A stretch of DNA of 64,000 nt, from positions 434,001-498,000 of the forward strand of contig CP119310.1 of NCBI GenBank assembly GCA_029203185.1, given 5' to 3'. Below the pieces are notes generated by a model that was given only the letters and a program-made list of their open reading frames with translations, was not told the origin of the DNA and searched no databases. Shown piece after piece: positions 24,582 through 34,106 of this stretch; positions within the stretch are counted from its first letter, which is position 1; each line of letters opens with the position of its first letter. Source of the stretch: Candidatus Chryseobacterium colombiense (GTDB taxonomy: Bacteria; Bacteroidota; Bacteroidia; Flavobacteriales; Weeksellaceae). The position numbers and the translations under genes were made by a program.

Positions 24582-26510
24582 ATGAACAAATCTATCATAT
24601 TAGCAGTAAGTTTCGTGTTATCAGGCACGTTTGTTTCGGCACAAACTCTTGATAAACAGGCGCCACAAGGTTTTGATATTGAAAACCGAACCATTTCTCA
24701 CGGAAAAATTGATACGATTCAGTATACTTCAAAAACCGTCGGAACTACAAGGAAAGCTTTGGTTTACACACCGCCGGGATTCAAAAAAGGGGAAAAATAT
24801 CCTGTTCTTTATCTTCTTCACGGCATCGGCGGAGACGAAAAAGAATGGTTCAACCAAGGGAAGCCTAATGTTATTCTGGATAATCTCTACGCACAGGGAA
24901 AACTGCAGCCGATGATTGTCGTTTTGCCAAACGGTCGTGCAATGAAAGATGACAGAGCAACAGGAAATATCATGGCTCCGGATAAAGTGGAAGCGTTCGC
25001 AACCTTTGAAAAAGATTTGTTGAACGACCTGATTCCATTCGTAGAAAAAAAATATCCTGTCAAGAAAGACCGTGAAAACAGAGCTTTAGCCGGTTTGTCG
25101 ATGGGAGGCGGACAAACGCAGAATTTTGCTTACGGAAACATCGATAAATTTGCATGGTTGGGCGCATTTTCTTCAGCACCCAACACGAAAGAACCGAGCC
25201 TGCTTTTACCCAATCCGCAAGATGCATTGAAGCTGAAGCTGATTTTTATTTCCTGCGGTGATGCCGACGGACTGATGCCTTTCAGCAAGAGAACCAGTGA
25301 TTATCTGAGGAAAAATAAAATCCCGCATATTTTCTACATTGAACCAGGTGGTCATGATTTCAAAGTCTGGAAAAATGATTTGTACATCTTTTCGCAATTG
25401 TTATTTAAACCAGTTGATAATACTAAATTTGATGGATTTACTGTTTTGGGAACGCCTGCTGCAACCAATATCAGGAATGCGCAGTATCCTCAAATTCTTC
25501 CCGATGGAAGGGTGATGTTCAAAGTGAAAGCACCGGAAGCACAAAAAGTTCAGATAGATTTAGGAAAAAAATATGACCTGAAAAAAGATGCTGAAGGTTT
25601 CTGGACTGGAACGACTGATCCTCAAAGCGGAAGTTTCCATTATTACTCGTTACTGATTGACGGTGTTGCATTTGCAGACCCGTCCAGCGAAACGTTCTAC
25701 GGAATGGGAAGATACGCCAGTGGAATCGATATTCCTTTTGATGGCGATGATTTTTATGCTTTAAAAGATGTTCCGCACGGTGATATTCGTATTAAAAATT
25801 TCTATTCTAAAATCACTAATTCTTGGCGAAGAGTTTTCATTTACACGCCGCCAGGCTACGACCAAAACTCTTCTGAATCTTACCCAGCCTTGTATATTTT
25901 ACACGGCGGAGGCGAAGATGAAAGCGGCTGGGCAAATCAGGGGAAAACCAATCTGATTTTGGATAATCTGGTTGCGGAAGGTAAAGCCAAAAAAATGGTC
26001 ATTATTATGCCGGATGCCAACATAGGACAAGGCGGAATCCGAAATTTTGGCGAACGTAATCTCCAGATGTTCGAAAGAGAGCTGAAAGAATCCATTATAC
26101 CATTTGCTGAAAGCAATTACAGAATTAAAAAAGGCAAAGAAAATCGTGCATTGGCCGGACTTTCAATGGGCGGTATCTATACATTGTATACAGGAATTCA
26201 GAATTCGGATATGTTTTCCAGTCTGGGTGTTTTCAGTTCAGGATATATGTTGCCGATGCTTCAGGATGTTGCCGATAAACAGTACAAATTTTTAAATGAA
26301 AATAAATCTGCCTTTTCATCCAACGTTAAAAATTTCTGGATTTCAATGGGTGGAAAAGACGATATCGCATACGAAAACGGCCAGAAAATGTTGAAAGAAC
26401 TGAATAAAATCGGAATTAAATATTCTTACAGAGATTATCCTGGCGGTCACAGTTGGCCGGTTTGGAGAGACAGTCTGCATCAGTTTGCGCAGGAAATTTT
26501 TAAAAATTAA
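24582..26510 (+). CDS. Tandem CE1 esterase (CE1 - E-set - CE1), feruloyl/acetyl xylan esterase
   Basis: 642 residues, signal peptide ending VSAQ. Two complete esterase domains are fused. The first spans about residues 30-285, with LLHGIGGDEKEW, Ser173 in GLSMGGG and His in GGHDFKVW. The second spans about residues 395-640, with LHGGGEDESGW, Ser528 in GLSMGGI and His in GGHSWPVW. Between them (about 290-390) is an E-set/CBM48-like sandwich. Both serines and both histidines are present, so both domains should be active. CE1 domains release ferulate or acetate from arabinoxylan. The second half matches the layout of the esterase at 1-613. Confidence 0.92.
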   Translation: MNKSIILAVSFVLSGTFVSAQTLDKQAPQGFDIENRTISHGKIDTIQYTSKTVGTTRKALVYTPPGFKKGEKYPVLYLLHGIGGDEKEWFNQGKPNVILDNLYAQGKLQPMIVVLPNGRAMKDDRATGNIMAPDKVEAFATFEKDLLNDLIPFVEKKYPVKKDRENRALAGLSMGGGQTQNFAYGNIDKFAWLGAFSSAPNTKEPSLLLPNPQDALKLKLIFISCGDADGLMPFSKRTSDYLRKNKIPHIFYIEPGGHDFKVWKNDLYIFSQLLFKPVDNTKFDGFTVLGTPAATNIRNAQYPQILPDGRVMFKVKAPEAQKVQIDLGKKYDLKKDAEGFWTGTTDPQSGSFHYYSLLIDGVAFADPSSETFYGMGRYASGIDIPFDGDDFYALKDVPHGDIRIKNFYSKITNSWRRVFIYTPPGYDQNSSESYPALYILHGGGEDESGWANQGKTNLILDNLVAEGKAKKMVIIMPDANIGQGGIRNFGERNLQMFERELKESIIPFAESNYRIKKGKENRALAGLSMGGIYTLYTGIQNSDMFSSLGVFSSGYMLPMLQDVADKQYKFLNENKSAFSSNVKNFWISMGGKDDIAYENGQKMLKELNKIGIKYSYRDYPGGHSWPVWRDSLHQFAQEIFKN

Positions 26511-26559
26511 GATTTAATCCAAAACAGACTGTTAATGTTTTAATCCAAAATCCTATACA

Positions 26560-29004
26560 ATGAATTTCAACAGAATAAAAATCAAAGCACTTATTATCAC
26601 GGTCGTTATTGTATCGGGAGATATCACGGCGCAATCTTATCAGAAGACAGATTCAGGATTGAAATTTTCAGCTGATAATATGACTATTGAAGTGAAATTG
26701 TATGGAGAAAATACAGTTAGGATTATTAAATATCCGCTTGGAAAATCATTTGAAAAAAACAGTCTGTCGGTTATCAAAAAAGAACAGAAAACTAAATTTT
26801 CAGTTTCAGAAAACAATCATCTTATTTCATTAAAAACAAATGATTTAAATATTTTAATTGATGCTAAAAATGGCACGATTACTTACAAATCATCCTCAGG
26901 AAAAGAATTGTTGAAGGAAGTTGGAAGCGATTTCCAACCTTTCAATGATGCCGGAAATCAAACCTATTCTGTGTCTCAATCATTTCAACTGGAAAAAGAC
27001 GAACCCATCTACGGTTTAGGAATTTTACAAAACGGAAAAATGTCTCAACGGAATATGGATGTAAAAATGATACAGAATAACACCTGGGATTTTGTGCCGT
27101 TTTTTCAGTCTGTGAAAGGATATGGCATTTTTTGGGATAACTATTCGCCGACACAATTTACCGATAAACCGGACAAAACATCATTCTCTTCGGAAGTTGG
27201 CGAAGGTGTAGATTATTATTTTATCTACGGAAAAAATGCGGATGGCGTAGTTGCCGGAATGCGAAATCTGACGGGAAATGTACCAATGATTCCTTTATGG
27301 ACTTATGGTTACTGGCAGAGTAAAGAACGCTATAAAAGTCAGGATGAGCTTTTGGATGTCGTTAAAAAATACCGTGATTTAAAAGTTCCTTTAGACGGAA
27401 TTATTCAGGATTGGCAGTATTGGGGAAATAATTATCAATGGAATGCGATGGATTTCATCAGCCCCGATTTTTCCGATGCAAAAAAAATGATTCAGGATAT
27501 TCACGATATGAATGCACATCTTTCTGTTTCCATCTGGTCGTCTTTCGGACCGATGACAAATCCGTACCGTGAAATGGATAAAAAAGGAATGCTCTTCAAT
27601 TTCAAAACCTGGCCGGAATCTGGCCTGGAAGTGTGGCCGCCTGATATGAATTATCCTTCAGGAGTCCGCGTTTACGACGCCTACAATCCCGAAGCCAGAA
27701 ATATTTACTGGAAATATCTGAACAAAGGCGTTTTCAGTCTGGGCGTAGATACTTGGTGGATGGATTCTACGGAACCGGACCATCTGAGCCAAAAACCGGA
27801 AGATTTAGATACCAAAACATATCTTGGTTCATTCCGAAAAGTGAGAAATGCGTATCCGCTGATGACCGTTGGCGGAGTGTATGACCATCAACGTGAAACA
27901 ACCAGTGATAAAAGAGCTTTTATTTTAACAAGGTCAGCTTTTGCAGGACAGCAAAGATATGCAGCCAACACTTGGTCGGGCGATGTCAACTCTTCCTGGG
28001 AATCCTTGCGCAATCAGGTTCCGGCAGGTTTAAATTTCAGCCTGACAGGGAATCCGAATTTCAACTCTGATATCGGCGGTTTCTTTGCCGGTGTTTATAA
28101 AAGAAATGGAGGTGCCAACAATCCGATGTTTCAGGAATTGTATGTTCGCTGGTTGCAATACGGAACTTTTACGCCAATGATGCGTTCGCACGGAACCGAT
28201 GTGCCAAGGGAAATCTATCAGTTTGGAAAAAAAGGAGATGTAGTCTATGATATAATAGAGAAATTCATCAACCTCCGTTACAGTATGTTGCCTTACATTT
28301 ATTCCGTTTCCTGGGATGTTTCTAAAAATAATTCCAGTTTTTTGAGGGCACTTTCGATGGATTTCTCATCAGACAAAAAAACTTGGGACATTAATAATGA
28401 ATATCTTTTTGGAAAGTCATTCTTAGTTGCACCGATTCTTAATCCTCAATATACGCCTGAAAAAATCGTAAAAACCGATGAAAATGAAGGCTGGAATAAA
28501 ACCGATGCCAGCAAAAAAGAAAATTCACTTTCTAATATAGATTTCACCCAAAATAAAACCGTTAAAGTTTACCTTCCGGCAGGTTCAGACTGGTTTGATT
28601 TCTGGATGAATGAAAAACACAAAGGCGGTCAGGAAATTGAAAAATCCATTAATCTTCAAAGCATTCCGCTGTATGTGAAAGCGGGAAGTATCATTCCGTT
28701 TGGTCCTGATGTACAATATACTACTGAGAAAAAATGGGATAACCTTACCATAAAAATCTATCCTGGAGCAGATTCAGACTTTGTTTTATACGAAGATGAA
28801 TTTGATAATTACAACTACGAAAAAGGCGATTACACTGAAATTCCTTTTCATTGGAATGAAAAATCAAAAACCTTGACGATTAATGCCAGAAAAGGCTATT
28901 ACAAAGGCATGATTGATAAACGAAATTTCAATCTGATTCTTCCTAATGGTCAAGAGAAATCGGTGAGTTATTCCGGGAAAAAAGTGACTGTAGATTTCAA
29001 ATGA
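26560..29004 (+). CDS. Secreted GH31 alpha-xylosidase-like glycosidase
   Basis: 814 residues. After a signal peptide (SGDITAQ) there is an N-terminal galactose-mutarotase-like sandwich (about 30-240), the GH31 barrel (about 245-575) and two C-terminal sandwiches. The nucleophile is Asp402 in WWMDSTEPD and the acid/base is Asp475 in TWSGDVNSSW. The WMDSTEPD form is typical of alpha-xylosidases, as against the alpha-glucosidase WxDMNE. An alpha-xylosidase in a xylan locus suggests that the target carries alpha-xylose side groups, as complex cereal glucuronoarabinoxylans do. It is followed after 12 bp by the first GH115 gene. Confidence 0.92.
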   Translation: MNFNRIKIKALIITVVIVSGDITAQSYQKTDSGLKFSADNMTIEVKLYGENTVRIIKYPLGKSFEKNSLSVIKKEQKTKFSVSENNHLISLKTNDLNILIDAKNGTITYKSSSGKELLKEVGSDFQPFNDAGNQTYSVSQSFQLEKDEPIYGLGILQNGKMSQRNMDVKMIQNNTWDFVPFFQSVKGYGIFWDNYSPTQFTDKPDKTSFSSEVGEGVDYYFIYGKNADGVVAGMRNLTGNVPMIPLWTYGYWQSKERYKSQDELLDVVKKYRDLKVPLDGIIQDWQYWGNNYQWNAMDFISPDFSDAKKMIQDIHDMNAHLSVSIWSSFGPMTNPYREMDKKGMLFNFKTWPESGLEVWPPDMNYPSGVRVYDAYNPEARNIYWKYLNKGVFSLGVDTWWMDSTEPDHLSQKPEDLDTKTYLGSFRKVRNAYPLMTVGGVYDHQRETTSDKRAFILTRSAFAGQQRYAANTWSGDVNSSWESLRNQVPAGLNFSLTGNPNFNSDIGGFFAGVYKRNGGANNPMFQELYVRWLQYGTFTPMMRSHGTDVPREIYQFGKKGDVVYDIIEKFINLRYSMLPYIYSVSWDVSKNNSSFLRALSMDFSSDKKTWDINNEYLFGKSFLVAPILNPQYTPEKIVKTDENEGWNKTDASKKENSLSNIDFTQNKTVKVYLPAGSDWFDFWMNEKHKGGQEIEKSINLQSIPLYVKAGSIIPFGPDVQYTTEKKWDNLTIKIYPGADSDFVLYEDEFDNYNYEKGDYTEIPFHWNEKSKTLTINARKGYYKGMIDKRNFNLILPNGQEKSVSYSGKKVTVDFK

Positions 29005-29016
29005 TAAAACTTATTA

Positions 29017-31572
29017 ATGAAAAACCGTCAGATAAATAATAAGCTATTCATCCTGTTTCTGTTTTTTGCAGCAAGAATTTTTGCCCAGCAAACCTCAGGA
29101 ATCACGGAAAATATCATTTCAGATGATAAAGGTTTCCCTATTGTTTCAAAAGAGGGAGAAGTTGCCGATTTATTTTATGACCCATCAGAAAATATTGCCG
29201 TTATTCGTGCTGCAAAAGATTTACAGACCGACCTTCAGAAAGTAACTGGAAAACTGCCCAATTTGGCAACAACAGAAACTTCCGGAGAATTTGAAATCAT
29301 CATCGGAACGGCTGGAACCAATAAGCAGATTGACCAACTGATTTCCTCAAAGAAAATCAATGCTAAAGATTTGAAAGGCAAATGGGAAAGTTTCGTTATC
29401 ACTACAATAGAATCTTCAAATTCAAAAAAACAGCTCATTATCGCAGGAAGTGACAGACGGGGAACAATTTATGGAATTTACGAAGTCTCAAAACAGCTTG
29501 GTGTTTCGCCGTGGCATTGGTGGAATGATGTTCCTGTTCAGAAACGTTCTTCAGCGTACGTCATTCCGGGATATTTTGCTTCGGGCGAACCAAAAGTGAA
29601 ATACCGTGGCATTTTCATCAATGATGAAGAACCCGCTTTCGGAACCTGGGCAAGAACAAAATTCGGAGGAATCAACAGTAAGATGTATTCGAATATGTTT
29701 GAACTTCTGTTGCGTCTCAGAGCCAATTATCTTTGGCCTGCGATGTGGGGAAAAGCCTTTAACGAAGACGATCCGCTCAATCCAAAAGTCGCCGATGAAT
29801 ACGGAATTGTAATGGGAACTTCGCACCACGAACCGATGATGCGTGCTCAAAAAGAATGGGGAAATCACCGCAAAGAATACGGGAACGGAGAATGGAATTA
29901 CCACACCAATAAAGACGCACTCCTGAAATTCTGGGAAGATGGATTCAGTCGTAATAAAAATTATGATAATCTCGTAACAATGGGAATGCGTGGTGACGGC
30001 GACGAACCGATGAGCGATTTGGGAAGTGCTGAAGCCAATTTCAAACAGTTGGAGCAGATTATGAATGACCAAAGAAAAGTCATTGAAAAAGTAACAGGAA
30101 AACCTGTAAAAAACACCCCTCAGCTTTGGGCTTTGTACAGTGAAGTTTTGGAATATTACGACCAGGGAATGAAAGTTCCGGACGATGTCATTATTTTGCT
30201 TTGCGATGATAATTGGGGAAATGTACGACGACTTCCTGAACTGAATTCCAAAAAGCATCCGGGCGGTTACGGAATGTACTATCACGTCGATTTGCACGGT
30301 GCGCCTAGAGCCTATCAATGGCTGAATATGACGCAGATTCCGCATATGTGGGAACAGTTGCAGTTAACATACAGTTACGGAGTTGATAAAATCTGGATTT
30401 TGAATGTCGGGGATTTAAAACCCAACGAATATCCAATGGATTTCTTCCTGAATATGGCGTGGAATCCCACTTCTTTTACACAGGACAATCTTGAAAATTA
30501 TTCGGTGAAATTTGCAGAAGAACATTTTGGAAAGACCAATGCGAAAGAAATTGCAGAAATTATTAATCTTTACTGTAAATACAATTCAAGAGTTTCGGCA
30601 GAAATGCTGAATGATAAAACCTACAATCTTCAAAGCGGCGAATTTTTGCAGGTAAGAGATGCATATTTAGCTTTGGAAACAAGAGCTTTGAGACAATTTA
30701 TCAATTTAGACGAGACTTATAAGGACACCTATAAACAGATTGTTTTGCATCCCGTTCGTGCGATGGCGAATCTTTACGATATGTATTATGCCGTTGCAAT
30801 GAATCATAAACTGGCAGCAGAAAAAGATTTAAAAGCCAATGATTGGGCAGATTATGCCGATGAATGTTTTGCGAGAGATGCAGAATATACTAAAGATTAC
30901 AACCTGAATATTTCTGGTGGGAAATGGAACCATATGATGGACCAGACGCACATCGGCTACAAATCCTGGGACGAACCGAAAGAGGGAAATATCAAGCCAA
31001 CCGTTTACAGAATCACGAAAGAAGATGCAAAAACAGGCGGTTATATTTTTGAGGAAAAGAATGGCGTAGTTGCAATGGAAGCCGAGCATTTTTTTGAGAC
31101 TAAAGCTTTGGCAAATACAAAATGGACGGTCATTCCTGATTTGGGAAGAACGCTTTCTGGGATTGCATTGATGCCTTATACGGAAAAAACTATTGGTTCG
31201 GCGATAGCCTATCAATTTAATCTGAAAAATAAACCTTCTGAGGTAAAAGTTCATTTCATTTTTGATTCCACGCTTCCATTTAAAAAAGGTGGACATAGTG
31301 TAAAAGCTTATCTCGATAAAAATAACTCAAAAACCATCGGTCTCAATCAGGATTTGACCTGGGCAAATAATTACACCAAAATGTATCCTGCTGCTGCAGC
31401 AAGAATCGTGGAAAAAGTTGAAACATTCACTGTTCCGGCAAATCAGAACGGCAATTTTACTTTGACGGTAGAACCTCTTGACCCAGGAATTGTACTGCAC
31501 AAAATCATCATAGACAACGGCGGTTATGAAGAAACGTATTTGAAAATGGATGAAAGTCCTTATAAAAGATAA
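29017..31572 (+). CDS. GH115 xylan alpha-1,2-glucuronidase, copy 1
   Basis: 851 residues, signal peptide AARIFAQ. The GH115 N-terminal domain (about 30-190, ending SDRRGTIYGIYEVSKQLGVSPWHW) is followed by the barrel with YRGIFINDEEPAFGTWAR, RANYLWPAMWGKAF and GTSHHEPM (His270, His271, Glu272). The GH115 C-terminal sandwich begins near residue 680 with VAMEAEHFF. The family removes (methyl)glucuronic acid from internal and terminal xyloses of glucuronoxylan. A second copy is at 41101. It sits between the GH31 and a GH43 gene with 12-bp gaps on each side. Confidence 0.96.
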   Translation: MKNRQINNKLFILFLFFAARIFAQQTSGITENIISDDKGFPIVSKEGEVADLFYDPSENIAVIRAAKDLQTDLQKVTGKLPNLATTETSGEFEIIIGTAGTNKQIDQLISSKKINAKDLKGKWESFVITTIESSNSKKQLIIAGSDRRGTIYGIYEVSKQLGVSPWHWWNDVPVQKRSSAYVIPGYFASGEPKVKYRGIFINDEEPAFGTWARTKFGGINSKMYSNMFELLLRLRANYLWPAMWGKAFNEDDPLNPKVADEYGIVMGTSHHEPMMRAQKEWGNHRKEYGNGEWNYHTNKDALLKFWEDGFSRNKNYDNLVTMGMRGDGDEPMSDLGSAEANFKQLEQIMNDQRKVIEKVTGKPVKNTPQLWALYSEVLEYYDQGMKVPDDVIILLCDDNWGNVRRLPELNSKKHPGGYGMYYHVDLHGAPRAYQWLNMTQIPHMWEQLQLTYSYGVDKIWILNVGDLKPNEYPMDFFLNMAWNPTSFTQDNLENYSVKFAEEHFGKTNAKEIAEIINLYCKYNSRVSAEMLNDKTYNLQSGEFLQVRDAYLALETRALRQFINLDETYKDTYKQIVLHPVRAMANLYDMYYAVAMNHKLAAEKDLKANDWADYADECFARDAEYTKDYNLNISGGKWNHMMDQTHIGYKSWDEPKEGNIKPTVYRITKEDAKTGGYIFEEKNGVVAMEAEHFFETKALANTKWTVIPDLGRTLSGIALMPYTEKTIGSAIAYQFNLKNKPSEVKVHFIFDSTLPFKKGGHSVKAYLDKNNSKTIGLNQDLTWANNYTKMYPAAAARIVEKVETFTVPANQNGNFTLTVEPLDPGIVLHKIIIDNGGYEETYLKMDESPYKR

Positions 31573-31584
31573 ATATTTCGAAAT

Positions 31585-32703
31585 ATGAAAAATTTTAAAG
31601 ATATTCTGTTATTATTTTTATTCATTTTTATTTCAAATCTGAATTTTGCTCAGGTTGAAACATCAAAAACTTCAGCCAAAAGAGAATTCCGATATACCAA
31701 TCCGATTACCAGAGATTCTGCCATTTCTATGCGTGACCATTTCATCATTAAGGTCGATGATTTATGGTATTGTGTGGGAACTTCCAATCCTGTTTGGGAA
31801 GGCAAAAATCCGGGAGTCAGGATGTTGGTTTCAAAAGATATGGTGAATTGGAAACAGCATTCTTTTTTAATTGATGCTAAAAAACTTCCCAAAGATTGTC
31901 CTTATGACGGTCGTTTCTGGGCTCCCGAAATTCATTTCATCAAAGGAAAATATTATTTGATTGTAAACAGCGGAAAAGTAACCAAAGAAGACCCGAAAGG
32001 AATGGCGACACATAGCATTTGGCTGTTTTCAGCCGATAAAGTGACAGGTCCATATAAACTGCTGAACGGTCCGCTCACCCCACAATATAACAACGATGCC
32101 ACTTTGTTTGAGGATGAGGACGGACAGGTCTATCTCTATTGTAGCGGAAATGGATTATTTCAGGCTAAAATTGATTTAAAAACAGGAAAATTAACCACAC
32201 CTATTCAAAAATTTCTGGATAAAAAACAATCGGGCTGGCCAGAATGGATGGTTGGCGGAATCGAAGGGCCTTTCGTTACCAAGAAAGAAGGAATGTATTT
32301 TATGTTTTTTTCCACGTGGACAAGAGGTTATGAAGTTGGTTTGCTGAAATCAAAATCACCTTTGGGGCCTTGGGAACTTGCTTCGCAGGAACCGATTTTC
32401 GGAACCCGCAAAAAAGGTTACAGACAACAAATGGCAAAAGATGGAGGCTATGAAAACCTGCAATTTACAGATACACAGGATCCTTATCAGGAAACAGGTC
32501 ATAATGCGTTCTTTATCGGACCTGATGGAAATCTCTGGAATTCCTGTCATTATTTTATGTATGAAAAACGACCATATCCATACAGTCAGACCTTCGAGCC
32601 TTGGGAACTGGGTCCGCAAATGGGAATCGAGCCGGTGTATTACAAAGACGGAATGTTTTACATTAATCCACCGACCTGGACGGAACAAATCATTAAATAT
32701 TAA
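31585..32703 (+). CDS. Single-domain GH43-like enzyme of uncertain subfamily
   Basis: 372 residues, signal peptide NLNFAQ. It is a propeller-only protein: candidate triad Asp51 (MRDHFIIK), Asp171 (NNDATLFEDEDG) and Glu227 (GIEGPFVTKKEG). The base motif MRDHF differs from the usual DPxxx of GH43, and the blade FWAPEIHFIKGKYYLI is kept. No C-terminal sandwich or CBM is present. It is clearly a GH43/GH117-clan protein, but I cannot place it in a characterised subfamily. Arabinofuranosidase, xylosidase or galactosidase activity are all possible. Gaps of 12 and 17 bp place it firmly in the operon. Confidence 0.85.
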   Translation: MKNFKDILLLFLFIFISNLNFAQVETSKTSAKREFRYTNPITRDSAISMRDHFIIKVDDLWYCVGTSNPVWEGKNPGVRMLVSKDMVNWKQHSFLIDAKKLPKDCPYDGRFWAPEIHFIKGKYYLIVNSGKVTKEDPKGMATHSIWLFSADKVTGPYKLLNGPLTPQYNNDATLFEDEDGQVYLYCSGNGLFQAKIDLKTGKLTTPIQKFLDKKQSGWPEWMVGGIEGPFVTKKEGMYFMFFSTWTRGYEVGLLKSKSPLGPWELASQEPIFGTRKKGYRQQMAKDGGYENLQFTDTQDPYQETGHNAFFIGPDGNLWNSCHYFMYEKRPYPYSQTFEPWELGPQMGIEPVYYKDGMFYINPPTWTEQIIKY

Positions 32704-32720
32704 TTCGAAAAATAATTAAT

Positions 32721-34094
32721 ATGATCAAGAAATATATATTGAATTTTGTGTTGTTGTTCCTGGGAATATCACTGAGCGCACAAAATCCAATCGTCCAAAC
32801 CAAATTCACCGCCGACCCTGCGCCTATGGTTTACAAAGACACGGTTTTTCTCTACACAAGCCACGATGAGGACGATGCTTTTGGATTCAAAATGAAAAAC
32901 TGGTTGCTGTACACATCCACCGATATGGTCAACTGGACCGACCACGGCATTGTAGCCTCCCTGAAAGATTTCAAATGGACCGATCCCGAAAACGGAGCGT
33001 GGGCGCCACAGGTTATCGAAAGAAACGGCAAATTCTATATGTATTGCCCGATGCCTGGGCAAAGAGGAATCGGAGTTTTGGTGGCAGACAGTCCGTATGG
33101 CCCGTTCAAAGATCCGATTGGAAAGCCGTTGGTGAAAAATTCCAGCGATGATATTGACCCAACTGTTTTAATTGACGATGACGGACAAGCCTATCTTTAT
33201 TGGGGAAACCCAAATCTTTGGTATGTAAAATTGAATGAAGATATGATTTCGGTAAATGGCGACGTCATAAAAGATCCTTCTATTGCGAAAGTGAAAGGTT
33301 CGCCAGACCTGTTTCATTATCAGGAAGGACCTTGGGTTTGGAAGAAAAACGGAAATTATTATCTGGCGTATGCGTCCACTTGCTGTCCGGAAGGAATCGG
33401 TTATGCAATGGGAAAATCTGCAACCGGACCTTGGGAATTCAAAGGAATGATTATGGACAGCGACAAACGCTCCAACGGAAATCATCCTGGAATTATTGAT
33501 TATAAAGGAAAATCCTATGTATTTGGATTCAACTATAATATTGGGAAACAGACGATGAGCAAACATTACGAACGCCGCTCTGTCTGCGTAAGCGAAATGA
33601 AATACAAAGCCGACGGAACCATCCAGAAGCTACCTTTTTGGAATCCCGAAGGTGTAAAAAGAATTGCAATACTCAATCCGTACAATAGAGTAGAAGCGGA
33701 AACCATCGCTTTCAGTGAAGGTCTGAAAACCGAAAAAATGACCGAGTGGGAAAGAAATAATCCTTATGACACAGGGAAGAAAATCACTGACCGAATGGTG
33801 GTTTCATCCATCAATAACGGCGATTATCTGAAAGTTCAAGGTGTGGATTTCTCAAAGGGAACGAAATCCATAGACGTTTCTGTTGCTTCAATGTACGGCG
33901 GAACGATTGAAATCCGCACAGACACAATTGACGGACCAATTTTAGGAACTGTAAAAGTGACCGGAAAAGCGGAAGGCGATATTTTTAAAACCATTACTAC
34001 TCCTGTTAAAAACATCAAAGGTATCCACGATTTGTTTTTTGTTTTCAGGGGAGACAGAGACCTTTTCTATTTTGATTGGTGGAAATTTAATTAA
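32721..34094 (+). CDS. GH43_29-like arabinofuranosidase/xylosidase with CBM6 (paralogue A)
   Basis: 457 residues, signal peptide GISLSAQ. The GH43 propeller covers about residues 22-320: Asp32 (ADPAPMVYKD), Asp146 (DIDPTVLIDDDGQAYLYWGN) and Glu202 (YQEGPW). A CBM6 follows (about 325-457: EAETIAFSEG to FYFDWWKF). This domain order matches arabinoxylan arabinofuranohydrolases. It differs from its two neighbours 36141 and 37716 in the first active-site loop (NGAWAPQV instead of AWAAQCV) and has a Cys-Cys pair near residues 221-222, so it may have a different specificity. Confidence 0.93.
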   Translation: MIKKYILNFVLLFLGISLSAQNPIVQTKFTADPAPMVYKDTVFLYTSHDEDDAFGFKMKNWLLYTSTDMVNWTDHGIVASLKDFKWTDPENGAWAPQVIERNGKFYMYCPMPGQRGIGVLVADSPYGPFKDPIGKPLVKNSSDDIDPTVLIDDDGQAYLYWGNPNLWYVKLNEDMISVNGDVIKDPSIAKVKGSPDLFHYQEGPWVWKKNGNYYLAYASTCCPEGIGYAMGKSATGPWEFKGMIMDSDKRSNGNHPGIIDYKGKSYVFGFNYNIGKQTMSKHYERRSVCVSEMKYKADGTIQKLPFWNPEGVKRIAILNPYNRVEAETIAFSEGLKTEKMTEWERNNPYDTGKKITDRMVVSSINNGDYLKVQGVDFSKGTKSIDVSVASMYGGTIEIRTDTIDGPILGTVKVTGKAEGDIFKTITTPVKNIKGIHDLFFVFRGDRDLFYFDWWKFN

Positions 34095-34106
34095 TCTAAT
34101 TTAATA

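Noticed and set aside
29551..30345. Long open frame (264 codons) on the minus strand opposite the first GH115 gene
   Set aside because: It lies entirely inside a clear GH115 gene, has no recognisable motif, and is rich in residues expected from reading a coding strand backwards.
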